42,633 nt of DNA from Fusobacteriaceae bacterium UBA2433 (GCA_002342785.1 DDQV01000015.1:1-42633); one strand, 5' to 3'. Counted from the first letter of the stretch, positions 1 through 8,985 are shown. Numbers and translations: made by a program. The notes: a model not told the origin generated them from the letters alone.

Positions 1-19
1 AATCTTGCTCCCGCCACCA
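1..19 (+). tRNA. 3' end of a tRNA (partial)
   Basis: The window opens inside what reads as a tRNA 3' end. The first bases fit the end of a T-loop and the 3' side of a T-stem (CTTGC), then the 3' side of an acceptor stem (TCCCGCC), a discriminator A and an encoded CCA at 17-19. An intrinsic terminator follows at once. The body and anticodon are outside the window, so the amino acid cannot be named. Confidence 0.7.
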
Positions 20-30
20 ATATAATTTTA

Positions 31-57
31 AACCAGTTGTTTACAACTGGTTTTTTT
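31..57 (+). terminator. Intrinsic terminator after the tRNA
   Basis: AACCAGTTGT and ACAACTGGTT form a 10-bp inverted repeat at 31-52, with the innermost pairs opening as the loop. A run of seven T follows. It ends the tRNA transcription unit and separates it from the SEDS gene. Confidence 0.9.
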
Positions 58-143
58 ATTATATATATAACTTTCATTTCTTTTCTTTATATTGATTCTA
101 TTGAAATATCTAATTTTTTGTTTTATTCTAATTTTTTATAGGG

Positions 144-149
144 TATAAT
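144..149 (+). promoter_or_regulatory. Likely -10 box before the SEDS gene
   Basis: A consensus TATAAT lies 40 bp before the start codon at 190. There is no clean -35 at 17 bp; the nearest candidate, TTGTTT at 118-123, would need a 20-bp spacer. It is the only good -10 in this gap. Confidence 0.45.
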
Positions 150-189
150 ATAAACTACATCATTTGAGGGTTATTTTAGGAGGAAATTT

Positions 190-1449
190 ATGAAAATAAA
201 AAAACAAAGTTTATATAAAAAAAACTTTGAAATAGAGGAAGAGATAGGTAATAGATCTATAAATTCATTTGTTAAAATTAGAGGTGCAATATTAATTATA
301 GTTACTTTAAGTCTGGCAATATTTAGTCTTTTAAACATTGCAAGTGCTAGTTTTTATACCTCTATGATTAAGCACAAGACAGAATATTTTTTTGTTAAAA
401 GACAAGCCATATTTCTTTTGTTAGGAATCGTTCCTCTCTTTTTAGGATTAAGAATTAATTTTAAAAGATATGAAAAAAAACTTATAATTACATTAATATT
501 TATAATTACATTTTTATTGTTTGGAATTATAGCTTTAGGAGGGATAATTAATTTAGACAAATATGTTCCTATTGTCAATGGAAGTAGACGTTGGATAAAT
601 TTAAAAATTATTAGATTTCAACCATCGGAATTTTTAAAAATAGGATATATTATATTGATTGCTAAGGGACTTCATGCTTGTAAGACGAAAAAATTTAAAA
701 ATATGAATGTGATATGGACTGTAACTCCTATCATTTTATTTTTTGTTTTATCTGTTTTTTTTCAAAGAGATTTAGGAACTGCCTTACACTACATAGCCAT
801 ATCATTAATAATGCTATTTTTTTCAGAGATAGAATTAAAAAATATATATAAATTTATTGCTATAATTTTTATAGTAGGAATGACCTATGGAAGTTATGTA
901 TATTTTATGGGGGATAAAGATTTTTATAGAAATAGAAGAATAATAGCCTATGTAGATGGCGTTATATATGATGAATATGATAATGGTGATGGTTATCAAA
1001 TCAAACAATCTTTAATTGCTATTGGAAATGGAGGACTTTTTGGGAAGGGATTAGGAAATGGAACTCAAAAATATAGCTATCTACCAGAAATACATACAGA
1101 TTTTATAATGGCTTCTGTTGGAGAGGAATGGGGATTTGTAGGAGTTTCGATTATGCTTTTAGCTTACATAATTATATTATTGATAGGAGTAGCCATTGCA
1201 AAATCAACTTGTGATTATTTTGGAAAATATCTAGCTATTGGAATTACAGGGTCTATATTTAGTCAGATAATAATGAATGTATATGTAGTTACAGGACTTA
1301 TACCAGTTACAGGAATACCTTTGCCTCTTATGAGTTATGGAGGAACATCTCTATGGACTACTCTATTTTCTATAGGAATACTTTATAATATAAATAAACA
1401 TTCTCTAAGGGAGGAACCCAAAGATGCAAATCAAGAAGAAAGAAGTTAA
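190..1449 (+). CDS. SEDS-family peptidoglycan polymerase (FtsW/RodA/SpoVE type)
   Basis: This is a 419-aa polytopic membrane protein of the SEDS glycosyltransferase family, which polymerises lipid II in the outer face of the cytoplasmic membrane together with a class B penicillin-binding protein. Family motifs are clear: GSRRWINL followed by FQPSEFLK near residues 130-150, HTDFIMASVGEEWG near residue 300, and GIPLPLMSYGGTS near the C-terminus. A hydrophilic N-terminal tail of about 30 residues precedes the first membrane helix. An AGGAGG site at 179-184 supports the ATG. The last 26 bases overlap the next gene, so the two are probably translationally coupled. FtsW (division) and RodA (elongation) cannot be told apart here because no partner PBP or mre gene is nearby. 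Confidence 0.9.
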   Translation: MKIKKQSLYKKNFEIEEEIGNRSINSFVKIRGAILIIVTLSLAIFSLLNIASASFYTSMIKHKTEYFFVKRQAIFLLLGIVPLFLGLRINFKRYEKKLIITLIFIITFLLFGIIALGGIINLDKYVPIVNGSRRWINLKIIRFQPSEFLKIGYIILIAKGLHACKTKKFKNMNVIWTVTPIILFFVLSVFFQRDLGTALHYIAISLIMLFFSEIELKNIYKFIAIIFIVGMTYGSYVYFMGDKDFYRNRRIIAYVDGVIYDEYDNGDGYQIKQSLIAIGNGGLFGKGLGNGTQKYSYLPEIHTDFIMASVGEEWGFVGVSIMLLAYIIILLIGVAIAKSTCDYFGKYLAIGITGSIFSQIIMNVYVVTGLIPVTGIPLPLMSYGGTSLWTTLFSIGILYNINKHSLREEPKDANQEERS

Positions 1450-2035
1450 GAATAAGATATATAAAGGAGCTATTGAAATTTTTAAAGAAAATGGATACAG
1501 TAAAGCAACTATGAAAGAAATATCAAAAAAATCTAAAGTTCCAATTGGAAATATATATCGATATTATGAAAATAAAGAGATACTTTTTGATGAAATAGTG
1601 TTTGAGTTGTATTCTACTATTAAATATAATCATATCCATGAGGATTTAGAAACTATATCTTCTGATTTAAATAAAAATCCTAGAGTTTTTTTAAAAAACT
1701 ATATAAATTTAGCTACATCTAAATCTATGGAATTTTTTATTTTATTTAGTTCTTCTATAGGAACTAAATATGAAAATTTTTTAGAGGAATTAATAGAAAT
1801 TAGAACAAATAAATATTTAGAATATAATAAAAAAAATAATATTGAATCTGAAAACATTGATGAAGATTTTGTTTTAATTTTAATAAGATCTTCAGTTACA
1901 ACTATTGTTGATATATGTAAAAAATATAGTAATAATGAAAAATTATTAAGATATTATTTAATTAAGTTTGATTGTTTTTTTAGGAGTGGTATAAGTGATA
2001 AATTTAAAGAGATTAATTTCTATACAAAGGATTAG
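1424..2035 (+). CDS. TetR/AcrR-family transcriptional regulator
   Basis: This is a 203-aa protein with a standard TetR N-terminal helix-turn-helix at about residues 10-56. It reads A..IF.ENGYSKATMKEISKKSKVPIG followed by IYRYYENKEILFDEI, where Y-YFxxKExL is typical. The C-terminal ligand-binding part is all helical and matches no ligand class I recognise. The start is inside the SEDS gene, behind GGGAGGA at 1409-1415, and the end overlaps the next gene by 41 bases, so the three are almost certainly co-translated. The ligand and targets are unknown. Autoregulation of the cluster is an inference. Confidence 0.88.
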   Translation: MQIKKKEVKNKIYKGAIEIFKENGYSKATMKEISKKSKVPIGNIYRYYENKEILFDEIVFELYSTIKYNHIHEDLETISSDLNKNPRVFLKNYINLATSKSMEFFILFSSSIGTKYENFLEELIEIRTNKYLEYNKKNNIESENIDEDFVLILIRSSVTTIVDICKKYSNNEKLLRYYLIKFDCFFRSGISDKFKEINFYTKD

Positions 2036-2771
2036 TATATTTTTTTTATTTAGTTTCTCTATATTTTCAGCTCCTTTAAAAATAGGAGTAGCTTCAGATT
2101 TTAATGAAAAATTAGTAAGATTTATAATGAAACAAGATGAAACGTTAGATATAGAAATAGTTAAGTATAAGAATAAGGATAATTTAAATAGGGATCTCTT
2201 AGATAAAAAAATTGATATTAATATTTTTCAGACTTTAGATTATTTAAATGAATATAATAATTTAAATAATAGTTCTATTATATCTATTGGAAAAACTTAT
2301 CTAGAGTCTATAGGGATATATTCTAAAAAACATAACTCTATTAAAAATATAGTAAAAGGAAATATTATAGCTATCCCTAATGATCTATCAAACGAAAAAA
2401 GATCACTAATTTTTTTAGAGAAAGTAGGCCTTATTAAATTAGATCATAAAAAAGAGATTACAATAGATAATATTGTTTCAAGATTATTTAATATCAAGAT
2501 TATAGGTATAGAACCTCGTATGTTACCTAGGGTTTTGAAAATGGCAGATTATGTAATTTTAAATAATACATTGGCTTTTGATCTAGGGTGTATTCCAAGG
2601 ATAGATTCATTGTTTTTAGAAGATGCTAATAAAAAATATATAAATATAATAGCTACAAGAAAAAAATTACTTAAAAAGAAAAAAATTATTCGATTTTCAG
2701 AATTAATTAAAAGTGAAGAAACTAAAATATTTATTTTAGAAAAATATGGAAATAATATAATTTTATTTTAA
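1995..2771 (+). CDS. MetQ/NlpA-family substrate-binding protein without a lipobox
   Basis: This is a 258-aa protein of the NlpA/MetQ family, the methionine-type ABC importer binding proteins. Family signatures include IPNDLSNEKRSL.FL near residue 125, TIDNI, and NIKIIGIEPRMLPR followed by ADYVILNNTLAFDLG, the MetQ pocket segment. The start is GTG, 8 nt behind TAGGAG at 1981-1986. The N-terminus is a signal peptide (hydrophobic run, then FSAP), but no cysteine follows, so it should be secreted or periplasmic rather than a lipoprotein. No MetN or MetI gene is adjacent. The ligand may be methionine, another amino acid or a wall-derived compound. Confidence 0.8.
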   Translation: MINLKRLISIQRISIFFLFSFSIFSAPLKIGVASDFNEKLVRFIMKQDETLDIEIVKYKNKDNLNRDLLDKKIDINIFQTLDYLNEYNNLNNSSIISIGKTYLESIGIYSKKHNSIKNIVKGNIIAIPNDLSNEKRSLIFLEKVGLIKLDHKKEITIDNIVSRLFNIKIIGIEPRMLPRVLKMADYVILNNTLAFDLGCIPRIDSLFLEDANKKYINIIATRKKLLKKKKIIRFSELIKSEETKIFILEKYGNNIILF

Positions 2772-2912
2772 AAAAATCAAAAATAAAAAAATGTTGTCAA
2801 GAAAGAAATTTTCTATTTTTTTCTATTTTTTTCTATCCCTTATTTATCAATCTCAAACATAGATATATATATTTTATATGACCTCTATTCTATAAAATTT
2901 ATTAGACAGTTT

Positions 2913-2959
2913 TTACTATATGTGGTAATATTTTTGTTGTAATCAACTAAATATAGTGG
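2913..2959 (+). promoter_or_regulatory. Candidate tandem NrdR boxes before nrdD
   Basis: Two degenerate copies of the NrdR box (consensus about ACACTATATATAGTGT) lie at 2913-2928, with core ACTATATGTGGT, and 2944-2959, with core ACTAAATATAGTGG. By eye they match at about 10 and 12 of 16 positions. Their starts are 31 bp apart, the three-helical-turn spacing known for NrdR pairs. The second box ends at the Shine-Dalgarno. No nrdR gene is in the window. Confidence 0.5.
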
Positions 2960-2970
2960 AGTGGTGTTAG

Positions 2971-5316
2971 ATGAAAGTAGTTAAAAGAGATGGACAAAAA
3001 GTTAATTTTGATGCAAATAAGATAGTATGTGCTATAGACAAAGCTGCTATAGCTTCTAGAGAAGAGGTTAGTACAAAATTTGCTTTGGAAGTTGTAAATA
3101 AAATAGTAGATTTAGATAGAGATTTAGAAGTGGAAGAGATACAAGATCTTGTTGAAAAAGAATTAATGAAAACATATCCTGATATAGCTAAAAACTATAT
3201 CTTGTATAGAGATATGAGAAATATAGAAAGACATAAAAGGACAACTATAAAAAAATCTTTCGATGGTATAGTTACTGTGGAAATAAATAATATAAATAAC
3301 GAAAATGCAAATATGGCAGGAAATACTCCTGCTGGTCAAATGATGACATTTGCAAGTGAAACTACAAAAGATTATACGCATAAGTATTTATTAAATCCTA
3401 AATATTCTAAAGCTCATATGGCTGGAGATATTCATATTCATGATTTAGACTATTATCCTACTAAAACTTCTACCTGTGTACAATATGATTTAAAAAAATT
3501 ATTTACTAATGGTTTTAAATCAAAACATGGAAAGATTAGAGAACCTAAATCTATATCAACATATGCTACATTGGCAACTATAATATTTCAAACAAATCAA
3601 AATGAACAGCATGGTGGACAAGCTATACCAGCATTTGATTTCTTTATGGCTCCAGGAGTATTAAAATCATTTAAAAGACATCTTAGATATAGATCATTAA
3701 CATTTTTAGATGCAGATTATATTGAAGATAAAAATAATGAATTAAAAGAAATTATAAATAATTCGATTACTACAATATGTGTAAGTGAAGATGTTAAAAA
3801 TATATTAATTGAAAAATTAGGTATGGATAAAAAAACTGTTGATAAATTAATTAAAATTGCATATGCAGATACAAAAAATGAAACACATCAAGCTATGGAA
3901 GGTTTTATCCATAATTTAAATACAATGCATTCTAGAGGAGGAAATCAAGTAGTTTTTAGTTCTATCAACTATGGTACTGATTTTTCAGCTGAGGGAAGAA
4001 TGGTTATAGAGGAATTATTCAAAGCAACTGAGGAAGGATTAGGAGATTCAGAAACTCCTGTATTCCCTATTCAAATATTTAAAGTAAAAACAGGGATATC
4101 TTTTTCTGAAAAAGATTTTGAGTTAGCTTTAAACAATTGGGCAAAAGCATCTAAGGGAGAGTTAGAATTTGAAACACCAAACTTTGATCTTTTTATTAGA
4201 GCGTGTGAAGTTACTTCAAAAAGATTATTTCCTAATTTTGTATTTTTAGATACACCATTTAATTTCAATGAAAAATGGGATATAAATGATCCTAACAGAT
4301 ATTTATATGAAGTAGCTACAATGGGATGTAGAACTAGAGTATTTGAAAATGTTAGAGGAGAAAAAACTTCTATTGGTCGTGGAAATATTTCCTTTACTTC
4401 TATTAATATGCCTAGATTAGCTATTAAAGCCAAAAAAGAAGCTATAGAAAAACTAGGTGAAAATTCATCGGAAGTTGAATCTTTATCTGTAAAATTATTT
4501 CATAGAAATGTAAAAGAGATGGCTAATTTTGTAGCTTCACAACTAAAGGATAGATTTGAATTTCAAGGATCAGCAATTGCTAGACAATTTCCATTTATGA
4601 TGGAAAATGGAATTTGGGATGGAGGACAACTTTTAGGACCCCATGATGAAGTTAGAGAGACTGTTGCATCTGGAACGTTAGGAATAGGTTTTATTGGTGG
4701 TCATAATGCAATGATGGCTCTTTATGGTGAAGGTCATGGGAAAAATGATAAAGCTTTTGATACTTTATATAAAGCTGTATCAGATCTTAAAGAAATTGCT
4801 GCAGAAAAAAGTGAGAAGTATAATTTAAATTTTTCAGCATTGGCAACTCCTGCTGAAGGATTATCTGGAAGATTTACAAAGATTGATCGTGAAAAATTCG
4901 GGACTCTTGAAGGTGTAAATGATAGAGATTATTATATAAATTCATTTCATGTAGATGTAAAAGAAGAGATGTCTTCTATAGAAAAAATAAAAAGGGAAGC
5001 TCCATTTCATGAACTTACTCTTGGAGGACATATTACATATGTGGAACTAGATGGAGAAGCTAAAAAGAATGTAATGGCTATTATGAAAATTGTAAGAGCG
5101 ATGCAACAAGAAGGAATTGGATATGGTTCTATAAATCATCCTGTAGATAGGTGTAAAGCTTGTGGTTTTAAAGGTATTATTGAAAATACTTGTCCTGTTT
5201 GTGGAAGTAATGAAATATCTAGAACTAGAAGAATCACAGGTTACTTAACTGGAGATTTAGACGGTTGGAACTCATATAAACAAGCTGAAGAAAAAGATAG
5301 AATAAAGCATAATTAG
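2971..5316 (+). CDS. nrdD: Anaerobic ribonucleoside-triphosphate reductase, class III
   Basis: This 781-aa enzyme reduces ribonucleoside triphosphates to deoxyribonucleotides without oxygen by glycyl-radical chemistry. An ATP-cone allosteric domain opens the protein (MKVVKRDGQKVNFDANKI, about residues 1-90). The barrel carries GGQAIPAFDFF, HSRGGNQVVFSS and TMGCRTRVFEN. The C-terminus has a zinc site, C728-x2-C731 and C741-x2-C744, followed by the glycyl-radical motif RITGYL with the radical glycine at about G757. Length and domain order are normal for the family. The start has GGAG at 2958-2961. Its activase nrdG follows after a 190-bp gap with a hairpin, and candidate NrdR boxes lie upstream. 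Confidence 0.97.
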   Translation: MKVVKRDGQKVNFDANKIVCAIDKAAIASREEVSTKFALEVVNKIVDLDRDLEVEEIQDLVEKELMKTYPDIAKNYILYRDMRNIERHKRTTIKKSFDGIVTVEINNINNENANMAGNTPAGQMMTFASETTKDYTHKYLLNPKYSKAHMAGDIHIHDLDYYPTKTSTCVQYDLKKLFTNGFKSKHGKIREPKSISTYATLATIIFQTNQNEQHGGQAIPAFDFFMAPGVLKSFKRHLRYRSLTFLDADYIEDKNNELKEIINNSITTICVSEDVKNILIEKLGMDKKTVDKLIKIAYADTKNETHQAMEGFIHNLNTMHSRGGNQVVFSSINYGTDFSAEGRMVIEELFKATEEGLGDSETPVFPIQIFKVKTGISFSEKDFELALNNWAKASKGELEFETPNFDLFIRACEVTSKRLFPNFVFLDTPFNFNEKWDINDPNRYLYEVATMGCRTRVFENVRGEKTSIGRGNISFTSINMPRLAIKAKKEAIEKLGENSSEVESLSVKLFHRNVKEMANFVASQLKDRFEFQGSAIARQFPFMMENGIWDGGQLLGPHDEVRETVASGTLGIGFIGGHNAMMALYGEGHGKNDKAFDTLYKAVSDLKEIAAEKSEKYNLNFSALATPAEGLSGRFTKIDREKFGTLEGVNDRDYYINSFHVDVKEEMSSIEKIKREAPFHELTLGGHITYVELDGEAKKNVMAIMKIVRAMQQEGIGYGSINHPVDRCKACGFKGIIENTCPVCGSNEISRTRRITGYLTGDLDGWNSYKQAEEKDRIKHN

Positions 5317-5375
5317 AATAATTTATTTTCTATAAAGATAATATAAAAAAAATTAAAGTATAAGATGTTATTGTA

Positions 5376-5404
5376 GAGAGGGAATTTTTTTAAATTCCCT
5401 CTTT
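5376..5404 (+). terminator. Hairpin between nrdD and nrdG (terminator or attenuator)
   Basis: AGAGGGAATTT at 5377-5387 pairs perfectly with AAATTCCCTCT at 5392-5402 around a T4 loop. The downstream tract TTTAGTTTA is only moderately T-rich. It may stop part of the nrdD transcripts and so lower nrdG relative to nrdD, or protect the nrdD 3' end. Confidence 0.6.
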
Positions 5405-5506
5405 AGTTTATTCTAATTTTTTCTTTTGATTTCTTTTAATAAATATAAGAATTTAAAGTAGGTAAAGAGATAGTTAAAGAACAATAAAAATAAAAGGGAT
5501 GATAAT

Positions 5507-6004
5507 ATGAAAGTAATAAAAATATTTAAAGAAACAATTTCCGATGGGATTGGATTCAGATACTCTATATATTTTTCAGGGTGTAATCACAACTGTGAAG
5601 GATGTCATAATAAAGAGACATGGAAAGGTGACATAGGAAAATTTTTAGATGAGGAATATATGAATGAAATAGTAGATGAGATAAATAAAAATTCGATGTT
5701 AGATGGGATTACTCTTTCTGGAGGAGATCCATTTTTTAATCCAGATGAACTATTGAATTTTTTAAAAGAAATAAAAGCTAGAACTTCTAAAAATATATGG
5801 TCATATACTGGATATACTTTTGAAAATTTATTAATAGATTCTACAATGAAGGAATGTTTAGACTATATAGATGTATTAGTTGATGGGAAGTTTCAAAAAA
5901 TTAATTATTATCCAGATCTATACTTTAGAGGGAGTAGCAACCAAAGAATAATTGATGTCAAAGAAAGTTTAAAAAATAATGAGGTAGTAACTTTAGAATT
6001 TTAA
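5507..6004 (+). CDS. nrdG: Anaerobic ribonucleotide reductase activating protein (radical SAM)
   Basis: This 165-aa radical-SAM activase generates the glycyl radical on NrdD using S-adenosylmethionine and a [4Fe-4S] cluster. The cluster motif is C26-x3-C30-x2-C33 within SGCNHNCEGCHN, the short radical-SAM form with CX3CX2C. A glycine-rich SGGDPFFNPDEL segment (SAM binding) follows near residue 72, then VDGKF and FRGSSNQR, which are typical of NrdG. Length is normal. A modest AGGG site precedes the ATG. The RpiR gene begins 16 nt downstream, so the two are probably co-transcribed. Confidence 0.95.
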   Translation: MKVIKIFKETISDGIGFRYSIYFSGCNHNCEGCHNKETWKGDIGKFLDEEYMNEIVDEINKNSMLDGITLSGGDPFFNPDELLNFLKEIKARTSKNIWSYTGYTFENLLIDSTMKECLDYIDVLVDGKFQKINYYPDLYFRGSSNQRIIDVKESLKNNEVVTLEF

Positions 6005-6020
6005 TTAAGATGGAGGAGAT

Positions 6021-6884
6021 ATGAAAAAAGATAAATTAAATTTAGAGAAAAAAATTCAAAATATGGTATCAAATCTTCCACCAAAACAAAGAAAACTAGC
6101 AGGTTATATTTTAAAAAATTTAAAGCCTTGTGCTTTTATGACATCTACAGTTCTTGGAAAATCTGCAGAAGTTAGTGAGTCTACAGTAATAAGATTTGCT
6201 TCATATATGGGGTATAAGGGATATCCAGAATTTCAACAAGAGTTAAGGGAATCATTAAAAAATGAATTATCAGCTTTAGATAAATTTTCAATAGAAAAAG
6301 TTGAAGATACATCTATTGTCTATCAAGATATTTTTGAATCAGAAGTAGGAATTATTAATAGAACATTAAAAGAGTTATCTTTTGAAACATTCAATGATGC
6401 AGTGGATATTCTTTATAGTAAAGAAAGTATTCTTACAGTTGGATTTAAAGGTTCTCATTGTCTTTCTAGTTATGCAGGATATAATCTGAGTAAAATTCAT
6501 GCTAAGGTGCAAATTATAGATGAATGGAATGAAAGATGGTTTAATTATTTAAATGATCTCAGTGAAAATACTGCAGCAATTCTTTTTGGATTTCCAAGAT
6601 ATCCACAAAATGTATTATCAATAGCAGAAATTTTAAAAAGAAAGAAGGTTCCTCTTATAATAATTACAGATAGCGTTGTATCACCTTTAGCTAAATATGC
6701 CGATTTTTTATTTATTATTCCAGTAAAAAAAGCTTTTTTTGTGGATCATCTGTCAGCTGTGATGTGTCTTATTAATGCACTTATATTTTCTCTTTCACAT
6801 AAAGATAAAGAAAAAACAGAAAAATATCTCAAAAGATTCGAAAAATTTGCAAATGAAAATAATTTTTTTGTAAAAAGCAATTAA
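6021..6884 (+). CDS. RpiR/MurR-family regulator with SIS domain
   Basis: This is a 287-aa transcription regulator. The N-terminal RpiR helix-turn-helix spans about residues 5-80, with LPPKQRKLAGYIL, then VSESTVIRFASYMGYKGYPEFQ, a strong family match. The C-terminal SIS domain (about 110-260) has the expected fold pattern, SILTVGFKGSHCLSSYAGYNL near residue 137 and PLIIITDSVVSPLAKYAD near residue 213. SIS domains bind phosphosugars, but no sugar gene is adjacent. GGAGGAG before the ATG and close spacing put it in the nrdG unit. The effector and targets are unknown. Confidence 0.9.
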   Translation: MKKDKLNLEKKIQNMVSNLPPKQRKLAGYILKNLKPCAFMTSTVLGKSAEVSESTVIRFASYMGYKGYPEFQQELRESLKNELSALDKFSIEKVEDTSIVYQDIFESEVGIINRTLKELSFETFNDAVDILYSKESILTVGFKGSHCLSSYAGYNLSKIHAKVQIIDEWNERWFNYLNDLSENTAAILFGFPRYPQNVLSIAEILKRKKVPLIIITDSVVSPLAKYADFLFIIPVKKAFFVDHLSAVMCLINALIFSLSHKDKEKTEKYLKRFEKFANENNFFVKSN

Positions 6885-6930
6885 TTTTTGTATTATATAG
6901 CTTTGATTTCTCTCTTTATAAGAATATTTT

Positions 6931-6984
6931 TTTACACTATTTTTACATTAAATAAACATAGATTTTACATCCTTAGTTTATAAT
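6931..6984 (+). promoter_or_regulatory. Pho-box-like array of four 7-bp direct repeats and -10 box
   Basis: TTTACAC (6931), TTTACAT (6942), TAAACAT (6953) and TTTACAT (6964) recur with an exact 11-bp period, followed 8 bp later by TATAAT at 6979-6984. The array covers the place of a -35 box, and no consensus -35 exists. This is the layout of PhoB/PhoP-activated promoters (11-bp-spaced direct repeats, TT(A/T)ACA in Bacillus PhoP), and the next gene is a phosphate transporter. Confidence 0.7.
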
Positions 6985-7078
6985 AGACGTATATAAATAA
7001 AAAGTATTAGTTTATTATTTATGAAAAAAATAAATTTAAATTTTTATTAATAGAAACAAAAATTTAAGGAGGATTAAA

Positions 7079-8707
7079 ATGGGATTGGAGATATTTTTTA
7101 ATGTTATAGGAGGACTGGGAATCTTTTTATACGGGATGCATCACATGTCTGGTGGAATGCAAAAGATTGCTGGTACTAAGATTAAAAGTATTATTGGTTT
7201 ACTAACTAAAAATAGAGTTATTGCTTGTATTGTCGGTGTATTGGTTACTGCTATGGTTCAATCATCTTCTGTAAGTACAGTTATGACTATTGGATTTGTT
7301 AATGCATCACTTATGAGTTTGAAACAAGCTTTAGGTGTGATCTTAGGTGCTAATATTGGAACTACTGTTACTGGTTGGATCTTAGTATTAAAAATCGGAA
7401 AATATGGATTACCTATGGTAGGGATTTCAGCGATTCTTTATCTTTTCACTAAAAATGATAAAGTTAGGACAAAACTTTTAACATTTATGGGATTAGGGAT
7501 GATTTTCTTTGGTCTTGAATTAATGAGTTCAGGATTTAAACCTCTTAGAACTATGCCTTTCTTTATAGAATTATTTCATAGTTTTGATGCTGCTAGTGGT
7601 TTTGGTGGTGTAATAGCAGCAGCACTTGTAGGAGCTTTACTTACAGCAATAGTACAATCATCTTCAGCTACTCTAGGTATAACAATTGTATTAGCTAGTC
7701 AAGGAATGATAAATTCTGAAACAGCAGTAGCATTAGTTTTAGGAGAAAATGTTGGGACAACAATTACTGCTATGTTAGCTTCTTTAGGTGCTCGTGCTAA
7801 TGCAAAAAGAGCAGCACTTGCTCATACTTTTATAAATGTTGTAGGTGTAATATGGGTAGTATCTATATTTCCTTTTTATCTACAGTTTTTAAATAATTTT
7901 GTTAATCCGACAATAAATATTACAAAATATATTGCTACTGCTCATACTATTTTTAATGTGACGAATGTATTATTATTTTTACCATTTATAGGTTATATAG
8001 CCAAAGTGTTGGAAAAAATAATAGTAGAGAAGGAAGAAGTAATAAAGAGTGTAACTCAATTAGATGAAAGAATGTTAGAAACTCCTAACATTGTAGTATA
8101 TCAAACAAAATTAGAGATTAATAAAATTGGAAGAGAGATTATATCTGCCTTTGGTGATATTAAAAAAGCATTTAAAGAAAATTTGCCTGCGGATTCTAAA
8201 GAATTTCAAAATGTAATTGATTTAGAAGATAAAATGGATATAGTACAAGATGAAATTGCTTCTATGAATTCTAAGGTTCTTACCTTAGGTGTAGAACCAC
8301 CAATTATAAAAGAAGCTAGAAAAAATATAGCAATCTCAGATCAATATGAATCTATTACAGATTATTTAAAAAGAATTGTATTTATTCATAAAAGACTATT
8401 TGACCACAATGAAAATTTAAATAGTATAAACTTAGAAGAATTAGAAAAGATTCATAACCTTACTGTTGATTTCTTTAATTATGTAGATTGTTCTTATAAG
8501 AATAATAATTATAAAATTTTAGGGGAAGCTACTAAAAAAGCTGCAAAAATTTCTAGTTTATATAATGAAATCAGAAGAAATCATTTAGATCGAATGACAG
8601 AAGTAGCTAAGTCACCTATATTAGTTACAGGATATATGGATATGTTAAATCATTATAAAAGACTTAGTGATCACGCTCTGACAGTTGTTGAAATATTAAG
8701 TATATAA
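7079..8707 (+). CDS. Na+/phosphate cotransporter, NptA/YjbB type, with PhoU-like tail
   Basis: This 542-aa transporter of the Na/Pi cotransporter (PNaS, SLC34-like) family is predicted to move phosphate with sodium across the cytoplasmic membrane. The inverted-repeat membrane domain (about residues 1-310) has the paired signature VQSSSVSTV (Q61-S64) and VQSSSATLGI near residue 193, each followed by a GxNxGTT helix (GANIGTTVTGW and GENVGTTITA). A soluble helical C-terminus (about 340-542) resembles the PhoU-like domain found in bacterial members. AAGGAGG precedes the ATG. It is monocistronic: a Pho-like promoter lies upstream and a strong terminator downstream. The direction of phosphate flow, import or export as proposed for YjbB, cannot be decided. 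Confidence 0.93.
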   Translation: MGLEIFFNVIGGLGIFLYGMHHMSGGMQKIAGTKIKSIIGLLTKNRVIACIVGVLVTAMVQSSSVSTVMTIGFVNASLMSLKQALGVILGANIGTTVTGWILVLKIGKYGLPMVGISAILYLFTKNDKVRTKLLTFMGLGMIFFGLELMSSGFKPLRTMPFFIELFHSFDAASGFGGVIAAALVGALLTAIVQSSSATLGITIVLASQGMINSETAVALVLGENVGTTITAMLASLGARANAKRAALAHTFINVVGVIWVVSIFPFYLQFLNNFVNPTINITKYIATAHTIFNVTNVLLFLPFIGYIAKVLEKIIVEKEEVIKSVTQLDERMLETPNIVVYQTKLEINKIGREIISAFGDIKKAFKENLPADSKEFQNVIDLEDKMDIVQDEIASMNSKVLTLGVEPPIIKEARKNIAISDQYESITDYLKRIVFIHKRLFDHNENLNSINLEELEKIHNLTVDFFNYVDCSYKNNNYKILGEATKKAAKISSLYNEIRRNHLDRMTEVAKSPILVTGYMDMLNHYKRLSDHALTVVEILSI

Positions 8708-8726
8708 AATAAAAAAATTGTTATAT

Positions 8727-8764
8727 AAAAGATGATTTCTGTATTTTGCAGAAGTCATCTTTTT
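8727..8764 (+). terminator. Terminator of the Na/Pi cotransporter gene
   Basis: A 15-bp stem (arms at 8727-8741 and 8749-8763, one G-U pair) with loop TATTTTG ends in T-rich sequence. It lies just before the first dispersed repeat. Confidence 0.9.
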
Positions 8765-8985
8765 AATTATTGTAATTTTGTCATAAAATAAGGCCACTGA
8801 GTACCCTCTTAAAGCTATTTCTGATACCACTAAGGCTACTTTTGAGTCTTTTTATTTTTTAACCTCTAGATCCCAATAATACCAATGGTTTAAGGACTTT
8901 ATTCTAGGGGGTGGATTTCTCCACAACATATAAACACAAGGGGAAGATTTTAAAGGTACCTTAGAAGGCAAATGAGAGAAGATTT
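8765..8985 (+). repeat. 221-bp dispersed repeat, copy 1
   Basis: This copy runs from AATTATTGTAATTTTG to about GAGAGAAGATTT. It is closely similar along its whole length to copy 2 (9171-9391) and similar to copy 3 (41419-41637). It begins with a near-palindrome, AATTATTGTAATT, and contains AAGGC-type motifs at about 21-bp steps; here the second is altered to AAAGC. No open reading frame or terminal inverted repeat is apparent. Confidence 0.9.
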
